DNA of 39,979 bases, from assembly GCA_937924475.1 (NCBI GenBank), contig CALDSV010000038.1, positions 1 to 39,979 of the forward strand, given 5' to 3'. This DNA comes from an uncultured bacterium. Lineage in GTDB: Bacteria > Nitrospirota > Thermodesulfovibrionia > Thermodesulfovibrionales > Thermodesulfovibrionaceae. A program made the position numbers and the translations under genes. Shown here piece after piece: positions 9,005-17,206 of the stretch. Each line of letters starts with the position of its first letter. Position 1 is the first letter of the stretch. The notes beneath the pieces were generated by a model. It saw only the letters and a program-made list of their open reading frames with translations. It was not told the origin of the DNA and did not search any database.

Positions 9005-9789
9005 TTCTTATTTAATAATTTTAAAGCTAAAGCCATAAGCTCCTCATTTTTACAGACAAGAAGTGTAGATTTTGTCTTGAAATCAATAGGAAGATCATCA
9101 AGGTTTTCTCCCCTTATGTTCTTTACTTGAGCTCCTGTTTCCTCGGCTATTAAAAGACCTGCTGAAAAATCAAATATGCGCGACGGGTTAGGAACAACAA
9201 ATATGCTTATAGCGCCTAAGGAAAGATAGGCAAGATCTAAAGCTGTGCTTCCAAAACATCTTATTCTGGTTGCAATCTCAAAGAGAGGCAAAACTTCCTT
9301 TATTGCAGAATAGGCACTGGAAGCTTCAAAAGCAATTATTAGAGATTTGTTTTTAGAATTGAGTTTTATCTTTTGTCCATTAAAAAATGATCCTTTACCC
9401 CTCTGGGCATAAAATTCATCGCCGTTTATTAAATTAATTATATATCCTAAGGTTAAACTTTTTAGAGTATCTCCCTCTGCTATAGCAATAGAAGAGGAGA
9501 AAAAGGGGATTCCTGAAATAGCGTTTTTACTTCCGTCAATAGGATCAATTATTAGAGAAACTTCAGCATTTTTAACAATTTTACTTCCTCTCTCTTCTGA
9601 AATAACATTAAAATTAAATCCCGCCTTTTCAAAGCTCTCAATTATAATATCTTCTGCTATTTTGTCAATAGGATAAGTAATATCACCAGCAGCTCCTCTA
9701 CCAAGAGCATTATTGTTAAATTGAGGCTTGGAAGATAAAACTTCGTTATAAATCTTCTTCCCAATGCTCTTTAAAAACTCTATATCCAT
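9001..9789 (-). CDS. inositol monophosphatase-family phosphatase, archaeal IMPase/FBPase (type IV)-like
   Basis: Mg-dependent sugar-phosphate phosphatase of 262 residues. Metal-binding motifs are the Glu pair at 65-66 (SEERG), DPIDGS at 82-87 (Asp82, Asp85) and the C-terminal FDFSAGLLIAEETGA. Two features recall archaeal dual-specific inositol-1-phosphatase/fructose-1,6-bisphosphatases rather than SuhB: the motif continues S-K-N-A-I-x-GIPF instead of T-x-N-F, and the mid-region reads INGDEFYAQRGKGSFFNG. A gluconeogenic FBPase role is therefore plausible. Because it is divergent from hisC, histidinol-phosphatase activity is an alternative I cannot exclude. The start ATG 9789 is placed eight bases after a TATAAT box, so translation probably begins on a leaderless mRNA. 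Confidence 0.87.
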   Translation of the reverse strand: MDIEFLKSIGKKIYNEVLSSKPQFNNNALGRGAAGDITYPIDKIAEDIIIESFEKAGFNFNVISEERGSKIVKNAEVSLIIDPIDGSKNAISGIPFFSSSIAIAEGDTLKSLTLGYIINLINGDEFYAQRGKGSFFNGQKIKLNSKNKSLIIAFEASSAYSAIKEVLPLFEIATRIRCFGSTALDLAYLSLGAISIFVVPNPSRIFDFSAGLLIAEETGAQVKNIRGENLDDLPIDFKTKSTLLVCKNEELMALALKLLNKK

Positions 9790-9797
9790 AAGCCTTT

Positions 9798-9827
9798 ATT
9801 ATATCTTGAAAATACAGAAGTTGACAA
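9798..9827 (-). promoter_or_regulatory. promoter of the IMPase-CDF operon, predicted leaderless
   Basis: Minus strand: TTGTCA (9827-9822), 18-base spacer, TATAAT (9803-9798), then eight bases to ATG 9789. Transcription is expected to start about two bases before the ATG. The -35 box shares five bases with that of the divergent hisC promoter. Confidence 0.65.
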
Positions 9828-9849
9828 TCTTTTCAAGAGTGTTTATCAT
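9821..9849 (+). promoter_or_regulatory. promoter of the hisC operon, predicted leaderless
   Basis: TTGACA (9821-9826), a 17-base spacer and TATCAT (9844-9849). The second in-frame ATG (9858) lies eight bases after the -10 box. The upstream ATG (9852) lies within three bases of the box and would be upstream of the predicted transcript start, which is why 9858 is preferred. Confidence 0.68.
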
Positions 9850-9857
9850 AAATGTTT

Positions 9858-10940
9858 ATGAGAGAGTTTAATATAAAAGCAATTGTAAGACAGAATGTAA
9901 AAAAACTAAAACCCTATGTGGCAAAGGAAATTCCCTGTAGAATTAAACTTGATGCTAATGAATCACCTTTTGCCCTTAAAATTTCAGACATAATAGATGA
10001 AATTTCAATTCCTTTGAACAGATATCCTGATCCAGAGGCAAAAGATTTAAGAAAAGCCATATCGAAAAGAATTAAAGTCAATTTTGAGAATATAATGATC
10101 GGTAATGGTTCTGATGAACTTATTTACTATCTAATTCTTACTTTTGGAGGCCCTGTTTTGTATCCTGTGCCCACTTTTTCTATGTATGGAATAATTGCCC
10201 AATCTGTTGGAGTAGAAATCTTAGAGTCAAAGCTGGATGAATATTTCGACATAGTTGAACAAGACTTTTTAAAAATTTTAAAAACTAAAAAGCCTAAATT
10301 AATTTTTTTGAGTACTCCAAATAATCCTACTGGAAATACCTTTTCCTTAGATAAAATTCTTAAAATTATTGAATTAGCAAGAGATAAAAACTGCCTCATA
10401 GTCATTGATGAGGCCTATGGGCCCTTTTGTAGTGAAAAGGGATATCTCCCACTTTTGAATGATTTTGAGAATCTCATAATACTTAGAACTCTAAGCAAAA
10501 TTGGACTTGCGGGTTTAAGAATCGGATATTTAATTGGAAATTCAGATGTTTTAAATGAAATAAAAAAAGTTAAACTTCCCTATAATGTTGATGCTCTCAG
10601 CCAGTATGTAGCTACTTATGCCCTTCAAAATTTTTACTCTCGCATAAAAAAATTTATCAGAGAAATAGTCACCGAAAGAGAAAATCTCTTTAAAAAACTA
10701 TCATCTTTCAAAAGTCTAACTGTATATCCATCAGAAGCTAATTTTATCCTTTTTAAGGCCACAAAAAGCAAGGAGATATATCAAAAACTTCTAAAATCAG
10801 GCATACTCATCCGAGATATGTCCTCTACTATAAAAAATTCACTAAGAGTCACAGTTGGTACTAAAGAAGAAAACAAAGAATTTATTATAGCGCTTGAAAA
10901 TATCTTAGAGGAAAAAAATGAGAAAAGCGTCAATTATTAG
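9858..10940 (+). CDS. hisC: histidinol-phosphate aminotransferase
   Basis: PLP enzyme converting imidazole acetol phosphate and glutamate to histidinol phosphate in histidine biosynthesis. The fold-type I pattern is clear: IKLDANESPF near the N-terminus, IGNGSDELI, STPNNPTGN, the VIDEAYG segment, and the Schiff-base lysine in TLSKIGLAGLRIGYL (about Lys214), then an Arg-containing RVTVG near the end. Length is 360 residues, normal for HisC. ATG 9852 is also in frame, but the promoter places the transcript start after it, so 9858 is chosen. The 3' end overlaps hisB by 23 bases, and the unit continues through thyX. No other his genes are in the window, so the pathway is split in this genome. Confidence 0.93.
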   Translation: MREFNIKAIVRQNVKKLKPYVAKEIPCRIKLDANESPFALKISDIIDEISIPLNRYPDPEAKDLRKAISKRIKVNFENIMIGNGSDELIYYLILTFGGPVLYPVPTFSMYGIIAQSVGVEILESKLDEYFDIVEQDFLKILKTKKPKLIFLSTPNNPTGNTFSLDKILKIIELARDKNCLIVIDEAYGPFCSEKGYLPLLNDFENLIILRTLSKIGLAGLRIGYLIGNSDVLNEIKKVKLPYNVDALSQYVATYALQNFYSRIKKFIREIVTERENLFKKLSSFKSLTVYPSEANFILFKATKSKEIYQKLLKSGILIRDMSSTIKNSLRVTVGTKEENKEFIIALENILEEKNEKSVNY

Positions 10941-11493
10941 AAAAAGTAGAGAAACAGAAATAGAAATGGAGATTAATCTTGACGGCTCAGGAAAGCACCA
11001 AATTAGTACTTCTGTAGGTTTTTTAGACCATATGTTTGAACTTTTTGCCTTTCACGGAAATTTTGATGTAATTTTAAAAGCAAAAGGAGACATCCACATA
11101 GATTATCATCACCTAATTGAAGATTTAGGAATAGTCTTTGGTCAATGTTTAAATGAAGCATTAGGTGAAAGAAAAGGAATTATAAGATATGGTTTTGCCT
11201 CAATTCCTATGGATGAGGCCTTAGCACAAGTATCTATAGATCTCGGTGGTAGAGCATATCTTACCTATAATGTACCTTTTGAGGGATCAATAAGAGACTT
11301 GGATATAAATCTTTTTGAAGAATTCTTTAGAGCTTTTACCCACAATGCAAAAGTAACTCTTCATATTAATGTTTTATATGGAAAAGATCTTCATCACATA
11401 ATTGAGTCAATTTTCAAGGCTTTTGCAAAAGCTATCAAAGAAGCTAAAACCATAATAGGTAATACAATACCCTCTACAAAAGGTATTTTATGA
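10918..11493 (+). CDS. hisB: imidazoleglycerol-phosphate dehydratase
   Basis: Dehydrates imidazole glycerol phosphate to imidazole acetol phosphate, the step immediately before HisC. The 191-residue protein is the single-domain form without an N-terminal phosphatase. The manganese-binding repeats are visible: FLDHMFELFAFHG and the first-half HHLIEDLG, then AFTHNAKVTLHI and LHHIIESIFKAFAKA in the second half. The ATG follows an AGAGG purine run at good spacing within the end of hisC. Because the phosphatase domain is missing, histidinol phosphatase must be a separate enzyme; the PHP protein at 13780 and the IMPase-like protein at 9001 are both candidates nearby. Confidence 0.96.
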   Translation: MRKASIIRKSRETEIEMEINLDGSGKHQISTSVGFLDHMFELFAFHGNFDVILKAKGDIHIDYHHLIEDLGIVFGQCLNEALGERKGIIRYGFASIPMDEALAQVSIDLGGRAYLTYNVPFEGSIRDLDINLFEEFFRAFTHNAKVTLHINVLYGKDLHHIIESIFKAFAKAIKEAKTIIGNTIPSTKGIL

Positions 11494-12218
11494 AAGAGGC
11501 TAAATTAAAGGTCTCTATTGTTGAACATACTCCAAACCCTGAAAATACAGTGGCTTTAGCAGCAAAATTATGCTATAGTCCTGTAGGTTTAGAAGAATTA
11601 AAAGAGAAATTAAAAGAAAAAGATGTAGAGAATTTAATTAATCTATTGAGAGAAAGCGGTCATCACAGCCCTTTTGAACATGTATCTTTTACTTTTGCCA
11701 TTGAAGGTATATCCCGTGCTTGTTCCCATCAATTGGTAAGACACCGATTAGCCTCTTATAGCCAACAATCTCAACGCTATGTTAGTGAAGAAAAGGGATT
11801 TGACTTTATTGTGCCACCTCAATTTCAAAAAGATGCTGAAATTTATAAAATTTTTTTGGAAGCTATGGAAAGTGCTCATAAATATTATTGTCTGCTAATA
11901 AATAAACTGGAAGAAAAAGGTGTCAAAGGAGAGTTAGCCCGTCAAGATGCAAGATTTGTTCTGCCAAATGCTACGGAAACAAAGATTATCGTTACAATGA
12001 ATGCCAGAGAATTGCTTCATTTTTTCAAAGTGAGATGTTGCAATCGTGCTCAATGGGAAATAAGACATTTGGCATTAGAAATGCTAAAAATGGTTAAAAA
12101 AATCGCACCTTTACTATTTAAAGAAGCAGGACCTTCCTGTTTAAGTGGAACATGCCCTGAGGGCAGATTTACTTGTGGAAAAATTAAGGAAGTTAGGAAA
12201 AAATTTAAAACCCTGTGA
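11490..12218 (+). CDS. thyX: flavin-dependent thymidylate synthase
   Basis: Makes dTMP from dUMP using methylene-tetrahydrofolate, NAD(P)H and FAD. The signature RHRxxSxxxxSxR is perfect at residues 84-96 (Arg84-His-Arg, Ser89, Ser94, Arg96), preceded by the HHSPFEHVSFTF segment of the family. The C-terminal half has NATETKIIVTMNARELLHFFKVR followed by CNRAQWEIR, also typical. Length is 242 residues. The start overlaps the hisB stop (ATGA). The enzyme fits an anaerobic or thermophilic lifestyle, and the window also holds folP of the folate pathway, though not adjacent. Confidence 0.97.
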   Translation: MKEAKLKVSIVEHTPNPENTVALAAKLCYSPVGLEELKEKLKEKDVENLINLLRESGHHSPFEHVSFTFAIEGISRACSHQLVRHRLASYSQQSQRYVSEEKGFDFIVPPQFQKDAEIYKIFLEAMESAHKYYCLLINKLEEKGVKGELARQDARFVLPNATETKIIVTMNARELLHFFKVRCCNRAQWEIRHLALEMLKMVKKIAPLLFKEAGPSCLSGTCPEGRFTCGKIKEVRKKFKTL

Positions 12219-12224
12219 TATAAT
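12216..12224 (+). promoter_or_regulatory. internal extended -10 promoter for cysM, predicted leaderless
   Basis: TGATATAAT at 12216-12224: the TGA is the thyX stop codon and also supplies the TGn of an extended -10. The cysM ATG (12232) follows after seven bases. No good -35 is visible at 17 or 18 bases, as expected for extended -10 promoters. Confidence 0.5.
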
Positions 12225-12231
12225 TAATTTT

Positions 12232-13140
12232 ATGAGTGTAATTGACATTATAGGAAATACGCCCTTGATAAGACTTGATAGGATAAATCCTAATCCTAAG
12301 GTTTTACTCTATGGAAAATTTGAAGGAGCAAACCCAGGTGGTTCTATCAAAGATAGAACCGCTCTTTACCTGATAAAAGAAGCCGAAGAAAAAGGATTAC
12401 TAACAAAGGACAAAATCATACTTGAACCAACCTCAGGAAACACAGGCATTGGACTTGCCATGATTGCTGCTGCAAAAGGATACAGGATTAAACTTGTAAT
12501 GCCTAAATGCGTAAGCGTAGAGAGAAGAAGAGTTCTGGAAGCTTTAAGTGCAGAGTTAATTTTAACGCCAGCAGAAGAAAGTACAGATGGTGCTATTAGA
12601 GTAGCTTATCAAATTTTAGAGGAGGCTCCAGAACTTTATTTTATGCCAAATCAATTTGATAATCAAGCTAATGTTAAAGCCCATTATGAAACCACTGGGA
12701 GAGAGATAATAGAACAAACTAAAGGTGAAATAACACATTTTGTAGCAGGTATGGGTACAACTGGAACATTAATGGGTGTAAGCAAAAAATTGAAAGAGTA
12801 TAATAATAATATTCAAATAATAGGAGTTGAACCAGTGCCAGGACATAGAATTCAGGGTTTAAAAAACCTCTCTGAAAGTATAGTCCCTAAAATATTCGAC
12901 CCTTCAAAAATAGATGAAAAAATAAATGTTAATGATGAGGAAGCTTTCGATATAACACGAAAATTAGCATTATTTGAAGGCGTATTTGTGGGTATGTCCT
13001 CAGGTGCTGCTATGCATGTAGCACTTAAAAAAGCCAGCGAAATTAAAAGTGGGGTTATTGTAGTAATTTTACCTGACAGAGGAGATAGATATCTTTCTAC
13101 TTCCCTCTTTGCCTCAGTTTGTAGTAAGTGCCCACCATAA
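12232..13140 (+). CDS. cysM: cysteine synthase family (O-acetyl/O-phosphoserine sulfhydrylase)
   Basis: PLP enzyme expected to make cysteine from an activated serine and sulfide. Visible motifs: IGNTPLIRL at 7-15, the PLP lysine Lys40 in NPGGSIKDR, phosphate/substrate loop PTSGNTGIG at 66-74, GMGTTGTLMG, and a final MSSGAAMHVA. From ATG 12232 the protein is 302 residues, normal for CysK/CysM. The reading frame stays open upstream into thyX, but the family start (a few residues before IGNTPL) and a TATAAT box seven bases before this ATG support the chosen start. CysK and CysM cannot be told apart reliably here, and some relatives make cystathionine. It ends four bases before a convergent gene. 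Confidence 0.92.
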   Translation: MSVIDIIGNTPLIRLDRINPNPKVLLYGKFEGANPGGSIKDRTALYLIKEAEEKGLLTKDKIILEPTSGNTGIGLAMIAAAKGYRIKLVMPKCVSVERRRVLEALSAELILTPAEESTDGAIRVAYQILEEAPELYFMPNQFDNQANVKAHYETTGREIIEQTKGEITHFVAGMGTTGTLMGVSKKLKEYNNNIQIIGVEPVPGHRIQGLKNLSESIVPKIFDPSKIDEKINVNDEEAFDITRKLALFEGVFVGMSSGAAMHVALKKASEIKSGVIVVILPDRGDRYLSTSLFASVCSKCPP

Positions 13141-13144
13141 ATCC

Positions 13145-13780
13145 TTATTTTTTCTCCAATTCATTTTTTGCTAATTCAGTAAAAGGTGATTGAGGAAACT
13201 CCTTAACAAGCTTTTCATAGTAGCGCAGTGATTCTTCCTTGTTATCCTTTTCATAAATCTTCGCAAGTTGATAAATAGCAAAGTCTTTCATTATCTGAGA
13301 CTGATCATTAATTATTTCATTTAATTTAATTATCGCTTTTGAAGTATCATTATTTCTCATGTAAATCATTGCTATTTTTATTTTGGCAAGATTTGCAAGA
13401 TTTAAATCTTTTGTTTTCTCCACTTTATTTAATACTTCTATTGCTTTTTCTTTCTGTCCTGCCATGTCATAGGCATAACCAGCATTTAAAAGATAGGTAT
13501 AATTCTTCTTCTTATGGTAAGCTTCCATGAATAACTTAGCAGCTTCTGAAAATCTTTGTTCCTGAGGAAGGTTTAGATTTTTTATATTACCAAAATAGTA
13601 TTTATAGGCTTTTGCCTCAAGCTCTTTAGCATCACTTTCATTTTTTAAATCATAAGCATAAAAACCTATAATTAATAAAATGGCAAAAGCAATAACAATA
13701 GCAAAATAAAATAGCTTTTTTCTTTGAAAAAATAACTTCTCTTTGAAAATTTCTACATTGTCTTCTTTTTTTTGTTGCAT
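13145..13780 (-). CDS. single-pass membrane protein with TPR repeats
   Basis: A 211-residue protein with a charged cytoplasmic N-terminus, one transmembrane helix at about residues 23-44, and an extracytoplasmic region of TPR-like repeats (for example LLNAGYAYDMAGQKEKAIEVL and a later YQLAKIYEKDNKEESLRYYE unit). The topology resembles YfgM/BamD-like scaffold proteins, but homology is not established. A strong Shine-Dalgarno (AAGGAGG, eight bases before ATG 13780) lies in the end of the PHP gene, which it overlaps by one base. It is the last gene of the long minus-strand string beginning at 20730. Confidence 0.8.
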   Translation of the reverse strand: MQQKKEDNVEIFKEKLFFQRKKLFYFAIVIAFAILLIIGFYAYDLKNESDAKELEAKAYKYYFGNIKNLNLPQEQRFSEAAKLFMEAYHKKKNYTYLLNAGYAYDMAGQKEKAIEVLNKVEKTKDLNLANLAKIKIAMIYMRNNDTSKAIIKLNEIINDQSQIMKDFAIYQLAKIYEKDNKEESLRYYEKLVKEFPQSPFTELAKNELEKK

Positions 13781-14427
13781 TATCTTTTCCTCCTTAGTAA
13801 TTCTTCCATGTTTTTAAATACATTCTCTAAATGAGTATCCCTAAGCCCAGCACCCTTTAGTATTTTAACAGCAAAGTCCTTAGATATTAAATCCCCTGGA
13901 GAATGACAATCAGTATTTAAAACAAGTTTTGCTGAATACTCCTGAGCAAGTTTTGCTACATAGCCATTACTGAGACTGTGTCCTTTCCTTGCTGTTATTT
14001 CAAGATATATTCCTCTTTTTGCTGCTTCTAAAACTTCCTCTTCAGAAATGAGTCCTGGATGAGCAAGAATATCTATGTCTGATTGAAGGGCATATTCATT
14101 TGTCCCTTTTTGGACAGGCTCTACAAGAGTTTCTCCATGAACAATGATTATCTTTGCACCTAATTTTCTTGCCTCCTTTGCTAACTGAGGGATAAGTTTT
14201 GGAGGTACATGAGTTATTTCTATTCCGGGTAGTAAAACAATATCTGTGTAAGGCTGTATCTCCTTGAAAACTTTCACTATTCTTGGAATTATTAGATCAA
14301 TATTTGAATGATCTCCATGATCTGTAATTGCTAAGGCTTTATATCCAAGAGCCTCAGCTCTTCTTATGATTTCAGCTGGAATGAGTTCACCATCACTGAA
14401 AGTACTATGTATGTGAAAATCCATCAT
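13780..14427 (-). CDS. PHP-domain phosphoesterase (histidinol-phosphatase-like)
   Basis: Metal-dependent phosphoesterase of 215 residues. PHP motifs are FHIHSTFSDGE at the N-terminus, ITDHGDHSN, a GIEITHVPP segment, VHGETL, ILAHPGLI and LNTDCHSPGDL, which together supply the His/Asp/Glu ligands of a trinuclear metal site. This compact form is found in archaea and thermophilic bacteria and is annotated as histidinol phosphate phosphatase-like. Because HisB here is the single-domain type, the protein is a candidate for the missing histidinol phosphatase; nucleic-acid or nucleotide substrates are equally possible. It overlaps the isochorismatase gene by four bases. A second ATG follows immediately and could also serve as start. 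Confidence 0.87.
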   Translation of the reverse strand: MMDFHIHSTFSDGELIPAEIIRRAEALGYKALAITDHGDHSNIDLIIPRIVKVFKEIQPYTDIVLLPGIEITHVPPKLIPQLAKEARKLGAKIIIVHGETLVEPVQKGTNEYALQSDIDILAHPGLISEEEVLEAAKRGIYLEITARKGHSLSNGYVAKLAQEYSAKLVLNTDCHSPGDLISKDFAVKILKGAGLRDTHLENVFKNMEELLRRKR

Positions 14428-14984
14428 TTCAAAAACTCCAGCATTTTTTTGAATTCAGCGGTTCCAGCTTTTTTTAATATCTGAAATATAAGAGTTTCAA
14501 CACAAGTTATAACTGCTCCTGCCTCTTTGATAAGTTCCAATCCTGTTAGCCAATCTTCCTTTTTCCGGCTACATACACCATCTTTTGGAACATAAACCTT
14601 GAAATCTCTTGCTAAAAAATCAAGACATGTTTGAAATACACATACATGAGTTTCCATACCTACCAGAATAATCTTTTTTCTTGAAAATTGATTTATTTTC
14701 TGAATGAATTTTTCTTCTTGAAGGCAACTAAAATGGATTTTCTCTATGGCTTCTTCCTCCATCATTGACTTTATTCCCTCTAAAGTACTACCCAGTCCCT
14801 TAGGATATTGTTCAGTGTAGATACTGGGTATAGAATAAATTTTAGCAAGATGAATAAGTTTCTTGATATTTCTCATAACATTTTGCAGAACATCCTCTTT
14901 CATTGCTCTTGCAAGCTTTTCTTGAACATCAATTATTACCAACACAGAATTTTCTGGTTCAATATAAAATTTAGAAAATTCCAT
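14424..14984 (-). CDS. isochorismatase/nicotinamidase-fold cysteine hydrolase
   Basis: A 186-residue cysteine hydrolase. The catalytic triad of the fold is visible as Asp19 (VIIDVQEKL), Lys82 (IEKIHFSC) and Cys115 (GMETHVCVFQT), with the usual non-prolyl cis-peptide region before the cysteine. The YcaC-like subgroup has this spacing. The substrate is not predictable from sequence; nicotinamide and other small amides are known for relatives. A strong AGGAGG lies six bases before ATG 14984, and the gene sits ten bases after the response regulator gene, so it is part of the same transcription unit. Nothing in the context identifies a substrate. Confidence 0.87.
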   Translation of the reverse strand: MEFSKFYIEPENSVLVIIDVQEKLARAMKEDVLQNVMRNIKKLIHLAKIYSIPSIYTEQYPKGLGSTLEGIKSMMEEEAIEKIHFSCLQEEKFIQKINQFSRKKIILVGMETHVCVFQTCLDFLARDFKVYVPKDGVCSRKKEDWLTGLELIKEAGAVITCVETLIFQILKKAGTAEFKKMLEFLK

Positions 14985-14994
14985 ATTTTACCTC

Positions 14995-15360
14995 CTATGA
15001 TATCTCTTTCAGAAGAGTAATTATTTCATCTATTTTAAATGGTTTTGTAATATACCACTTTACACCAAGTTCTTTAGCAACCTGTTTATCCATCTCTTGC
15101 CCCTTTGCAGTGAGAATAATAATTTTCATATCCCAATTAGGAGGCTCTTTTTTAAGTATTCTTAACAATTCAAACCCATTTATTTTAGGCATCATAATAT
15201 CTAAAAAAACTATATCAGGCTTTTCTTTTTTTATAAGCTCAAGTCCTTCAAGTCCATCTGCAGCTTCGATAGTTTCAATTTCTATATCTTCTATTTCATC
15301 TATAATCTGCAAAATTAGCTCTCTAATAATCGCCTCATCATCAACTATCAGTATTTTCAT
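14995..15360 (-). CDS. single-domain response regulator (CheY/Spo0F-like)
   Basis: A 121-residue receiver domain with no output domain. The phosphoacceptor is Asp54 (IVFLDIMMP), with the acidic pocket DDE at 7-9, the switch Thr84 (ILTAKG) and the conserved Lys106 (TKPF). It is co-encoded with, and overlaps by 20 bases, the histidine kinase gene, and has a strong GGAGGAG ribosome site. With no DNA-binding domain it must act by protein interaction or in a phosphorelay. Motility genes elsewhere in the window make a motor or chemotaxis target possible, but this is only a guess. Confidence 0.93.
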   Translation of the reverse strand: MKILIVDDEAIIRELILQIIDEIEDIEIETIEAADGLEGLELIKKEKPDIVFLDIMMPKINGFELLRILKKEPPNWDMKIIILTAKGQEMDKQVAKELGVKWYITKPFKIDEIITLLKEIS

Positions 15361-17206
15361 TGTCTCCTCCTATTTTATTTTTTAATGGGATAGTAAAGTA
15401 AAAAATACTTCCTTTCCCTACTTCACTTTTTACCCAAATTCTACCTCCGTGTGCTTCAATTATTTGCTTTGAAATAGGAAGCCCTAAGCCGGTTCCTTTT
15501 GGTTTGTCCCGCATAATGTCTCCTACTTGTTTAAATTTCTCAAATATCTTATCAATCTCTGATTCTGGAATACCAACACCGGTATCTTCAATACTCACTA
15601 ATATCTCCTTTTCTTTAAGCTCAACATTACAGAAAATATAACCTTTTTCTGTAAATTTAAGAGAATTGGAAAAAAGATTAATAATTACCTGAATTAGCCT
15701 CTCCCTGTCAGCATAAACCTTAGGTAAATTTGTCTGAATATTGTATTTAAAGAGAAGTCCTTTCTTTTCAAAAAGACCAGACAAAGCATTATAAGCTGAA
15801 AATATTATATCTTCCATCGATACTTCTCCAAAATTCCATTTTACAGTACCAGATTCAAGCTTTGAAATATCAAGAATATCATTTATTAAAGCAGTGATTC
15901 TATCCCCCTCTGAACGGATAATATGGAAATTTTCATTTATTTTATCCGTAACTTTTTTTATTTTGGGATTTTCTAAATCAATACTTGGTAGGATAATATC
16001 TTTAAATTTTCTTTCAATCATTTCAACAAAACCAAGAATTGAGGTTAAAGGTGTTCTTAATTCATGACTTACAATAGTGATAAACTCTGTTTTTAATTTA
16101 TCTACCAGTTTTTCTTGGGTAATATCTCTAATAAGAATAACAGCACCAAGAATACCTTTTGCTTCCGATTCTTCTGAAAAATATTCTTTTTTTATACTCT
16201 TTGCCACTGCTTTACCGAATCTATCCCTTGTAAGAATTACTTCTGTAAAGAGTATTTCTTCGGTTTTTAAAGATTTATCGACTAAATCAGCAAATTTTTT
16301 CCCTAAAATTTCTATGCTTTTGCCAATCATTTCGTATTCAGGTAATCCAAACATATCTGAGGCTGCTGGATTTATGTGATTTATAACGCCATCTTTGTCA
16401 ACAACTATTAGACCATCAGCTAAGTTATCGATTATTGTTGTTAAGTAAGCAAGAGTGTCTTGAAGTTCAACTACAGCATCTTTTAAAGCATATTCGTATC
16501 TGTCAAATATTTCATTAATATTATCAGCCATTGATTGCATTGTATTGGCAAGAAGTCCAATTTCATCAGTAGATTTAATTTGAACTTTAGCACTGAAATC
16601 ATGTTTAAGTAATTTCTTCGCATACTCAGTAAGATCATTTAAAGGCTGAGAAATTCTATTTACCATAAAATAGGCAAGAACAACGCTTAGCAAAAAAATT
16701 GAAAAGAGCAAACCTAACTGTTTGCCAATTACTGTCCACATTTTTTCAACAATATTGTTTTTGCTCATTCCAACATGAACAAAACCTATAGCACCTTCTG
16801 TGATAGGAGCAGCAATATCAAGAAACTCTCCTATTCCTTCGATGCTTACATTTCTTATACCTGTTTTATGCTCTTTTGCCCAGGCTAATATATCGGAAGG
16901 AATAGTAGGGATAAAAGTATGAGATATGATCTCACCTGAGGAGTCTATCACAAAAACATAGGATACTCCTTCTATTTCCAGATATTGATCTATTAAAGCC
17001 TGCACATTAGCTGAATCAAGATTAAGAATAGTCTCAACTGAAGAGGAAGCTATACTGCTTGCAATGGCTGTACCCTTAGATTTGTACTCTTCTATTAGAC
17101 TATTGTACAAATGCCATCCTAAAAAAATACTTATAGTAACAAATATTATGGCAAAAAGCAGTATTATACCCACTAAAGTTCTTTGAAAGAGTTTTGACAT
17201 TCTCAT
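15341..17206 (-). CDS. membrane sensor histidine kinase (Cache/HAMP/PAS/HisKA/HATPase)
   Basis: About 621 residues. Order: TM1 at about 10-32, a periplasmic sensor of about 130 residues with Cache-like character, TM2 near 165-185, HAMP near 186-240, a PAS domain near 260-360, the HisKA box with phosphoacceptor His381 (VSHELRTPL), and a HATPase domain with the N box (NLFSNSLKFT), G1 (DTGVGI) and G2 (GTGLGLPIS). ATG 17206 overlaps the stop of the ligand-binding protein gene (ATGA) and is preferred to the in-frame GTG at 17215. Directly upstream is a LivK-like periplasmic binding protein and directly downstream a lone receiver, which suggests a binding-protein-fed sensory system. Confidence 0.93.
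   Translation of the reverse strand: MRMSKLFQRTLVGIILLFAIIFVTISIFLGWHLYNSLIEEYKSKGTAIASSIASSSVETILNLDSANVQALIDQYLEIEGVSYVFVIDSSGEIISHTFIPTIPSDILAWAKEHKTGIRNVSIEGIGEFLDIAAPITEGAIGFVHVGMSKNNIVEKMWTVIGKQLGLLFSIFLLSVVLAYFMVNRISQPLNDLTEYAKKLLKHDFSAKVQIKSTDEIGLLANTMQSMADNINEIFDRYEYALKDAVVELQDTLAYLTTIIDNLADGLIVVDKDGVINHINPAASDMFGLPEYEMIGKSIEILGKKFADLVDKSLKTEEILFTEVILTRDRFGKAVAKSIKKEYFSEESEAKGILGAVILIRDITQEKLVDKLKTEFITIVSHELRTPLTSILGFVEMIERKFKDIILPSIDLENPKIKKVTDKINENFHIIRSEGDRITALINDILDISKLESGTVKWNFGEVSMEDIIFSAYNALSGLFEKKGLLFKYNIQTNLPKVYADRERLIQVIINLFSNSLKFTEKGYIFCNVELKEKEILVSIEDTGVGIPESEIDKIFEKFKQVGDIMRDKPKGTGLGLPISKQIIEAHGGRIWVKSEVGKGSIFYFTIPLKNKIGGDNENTDS

Noticed and set aside
12145-12231. Longer CysM starting inside thyX
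   Set aside because: The upstream extension only reflects an open frame over the conserved thyX end. The family start and a TATAAT box support 12232.
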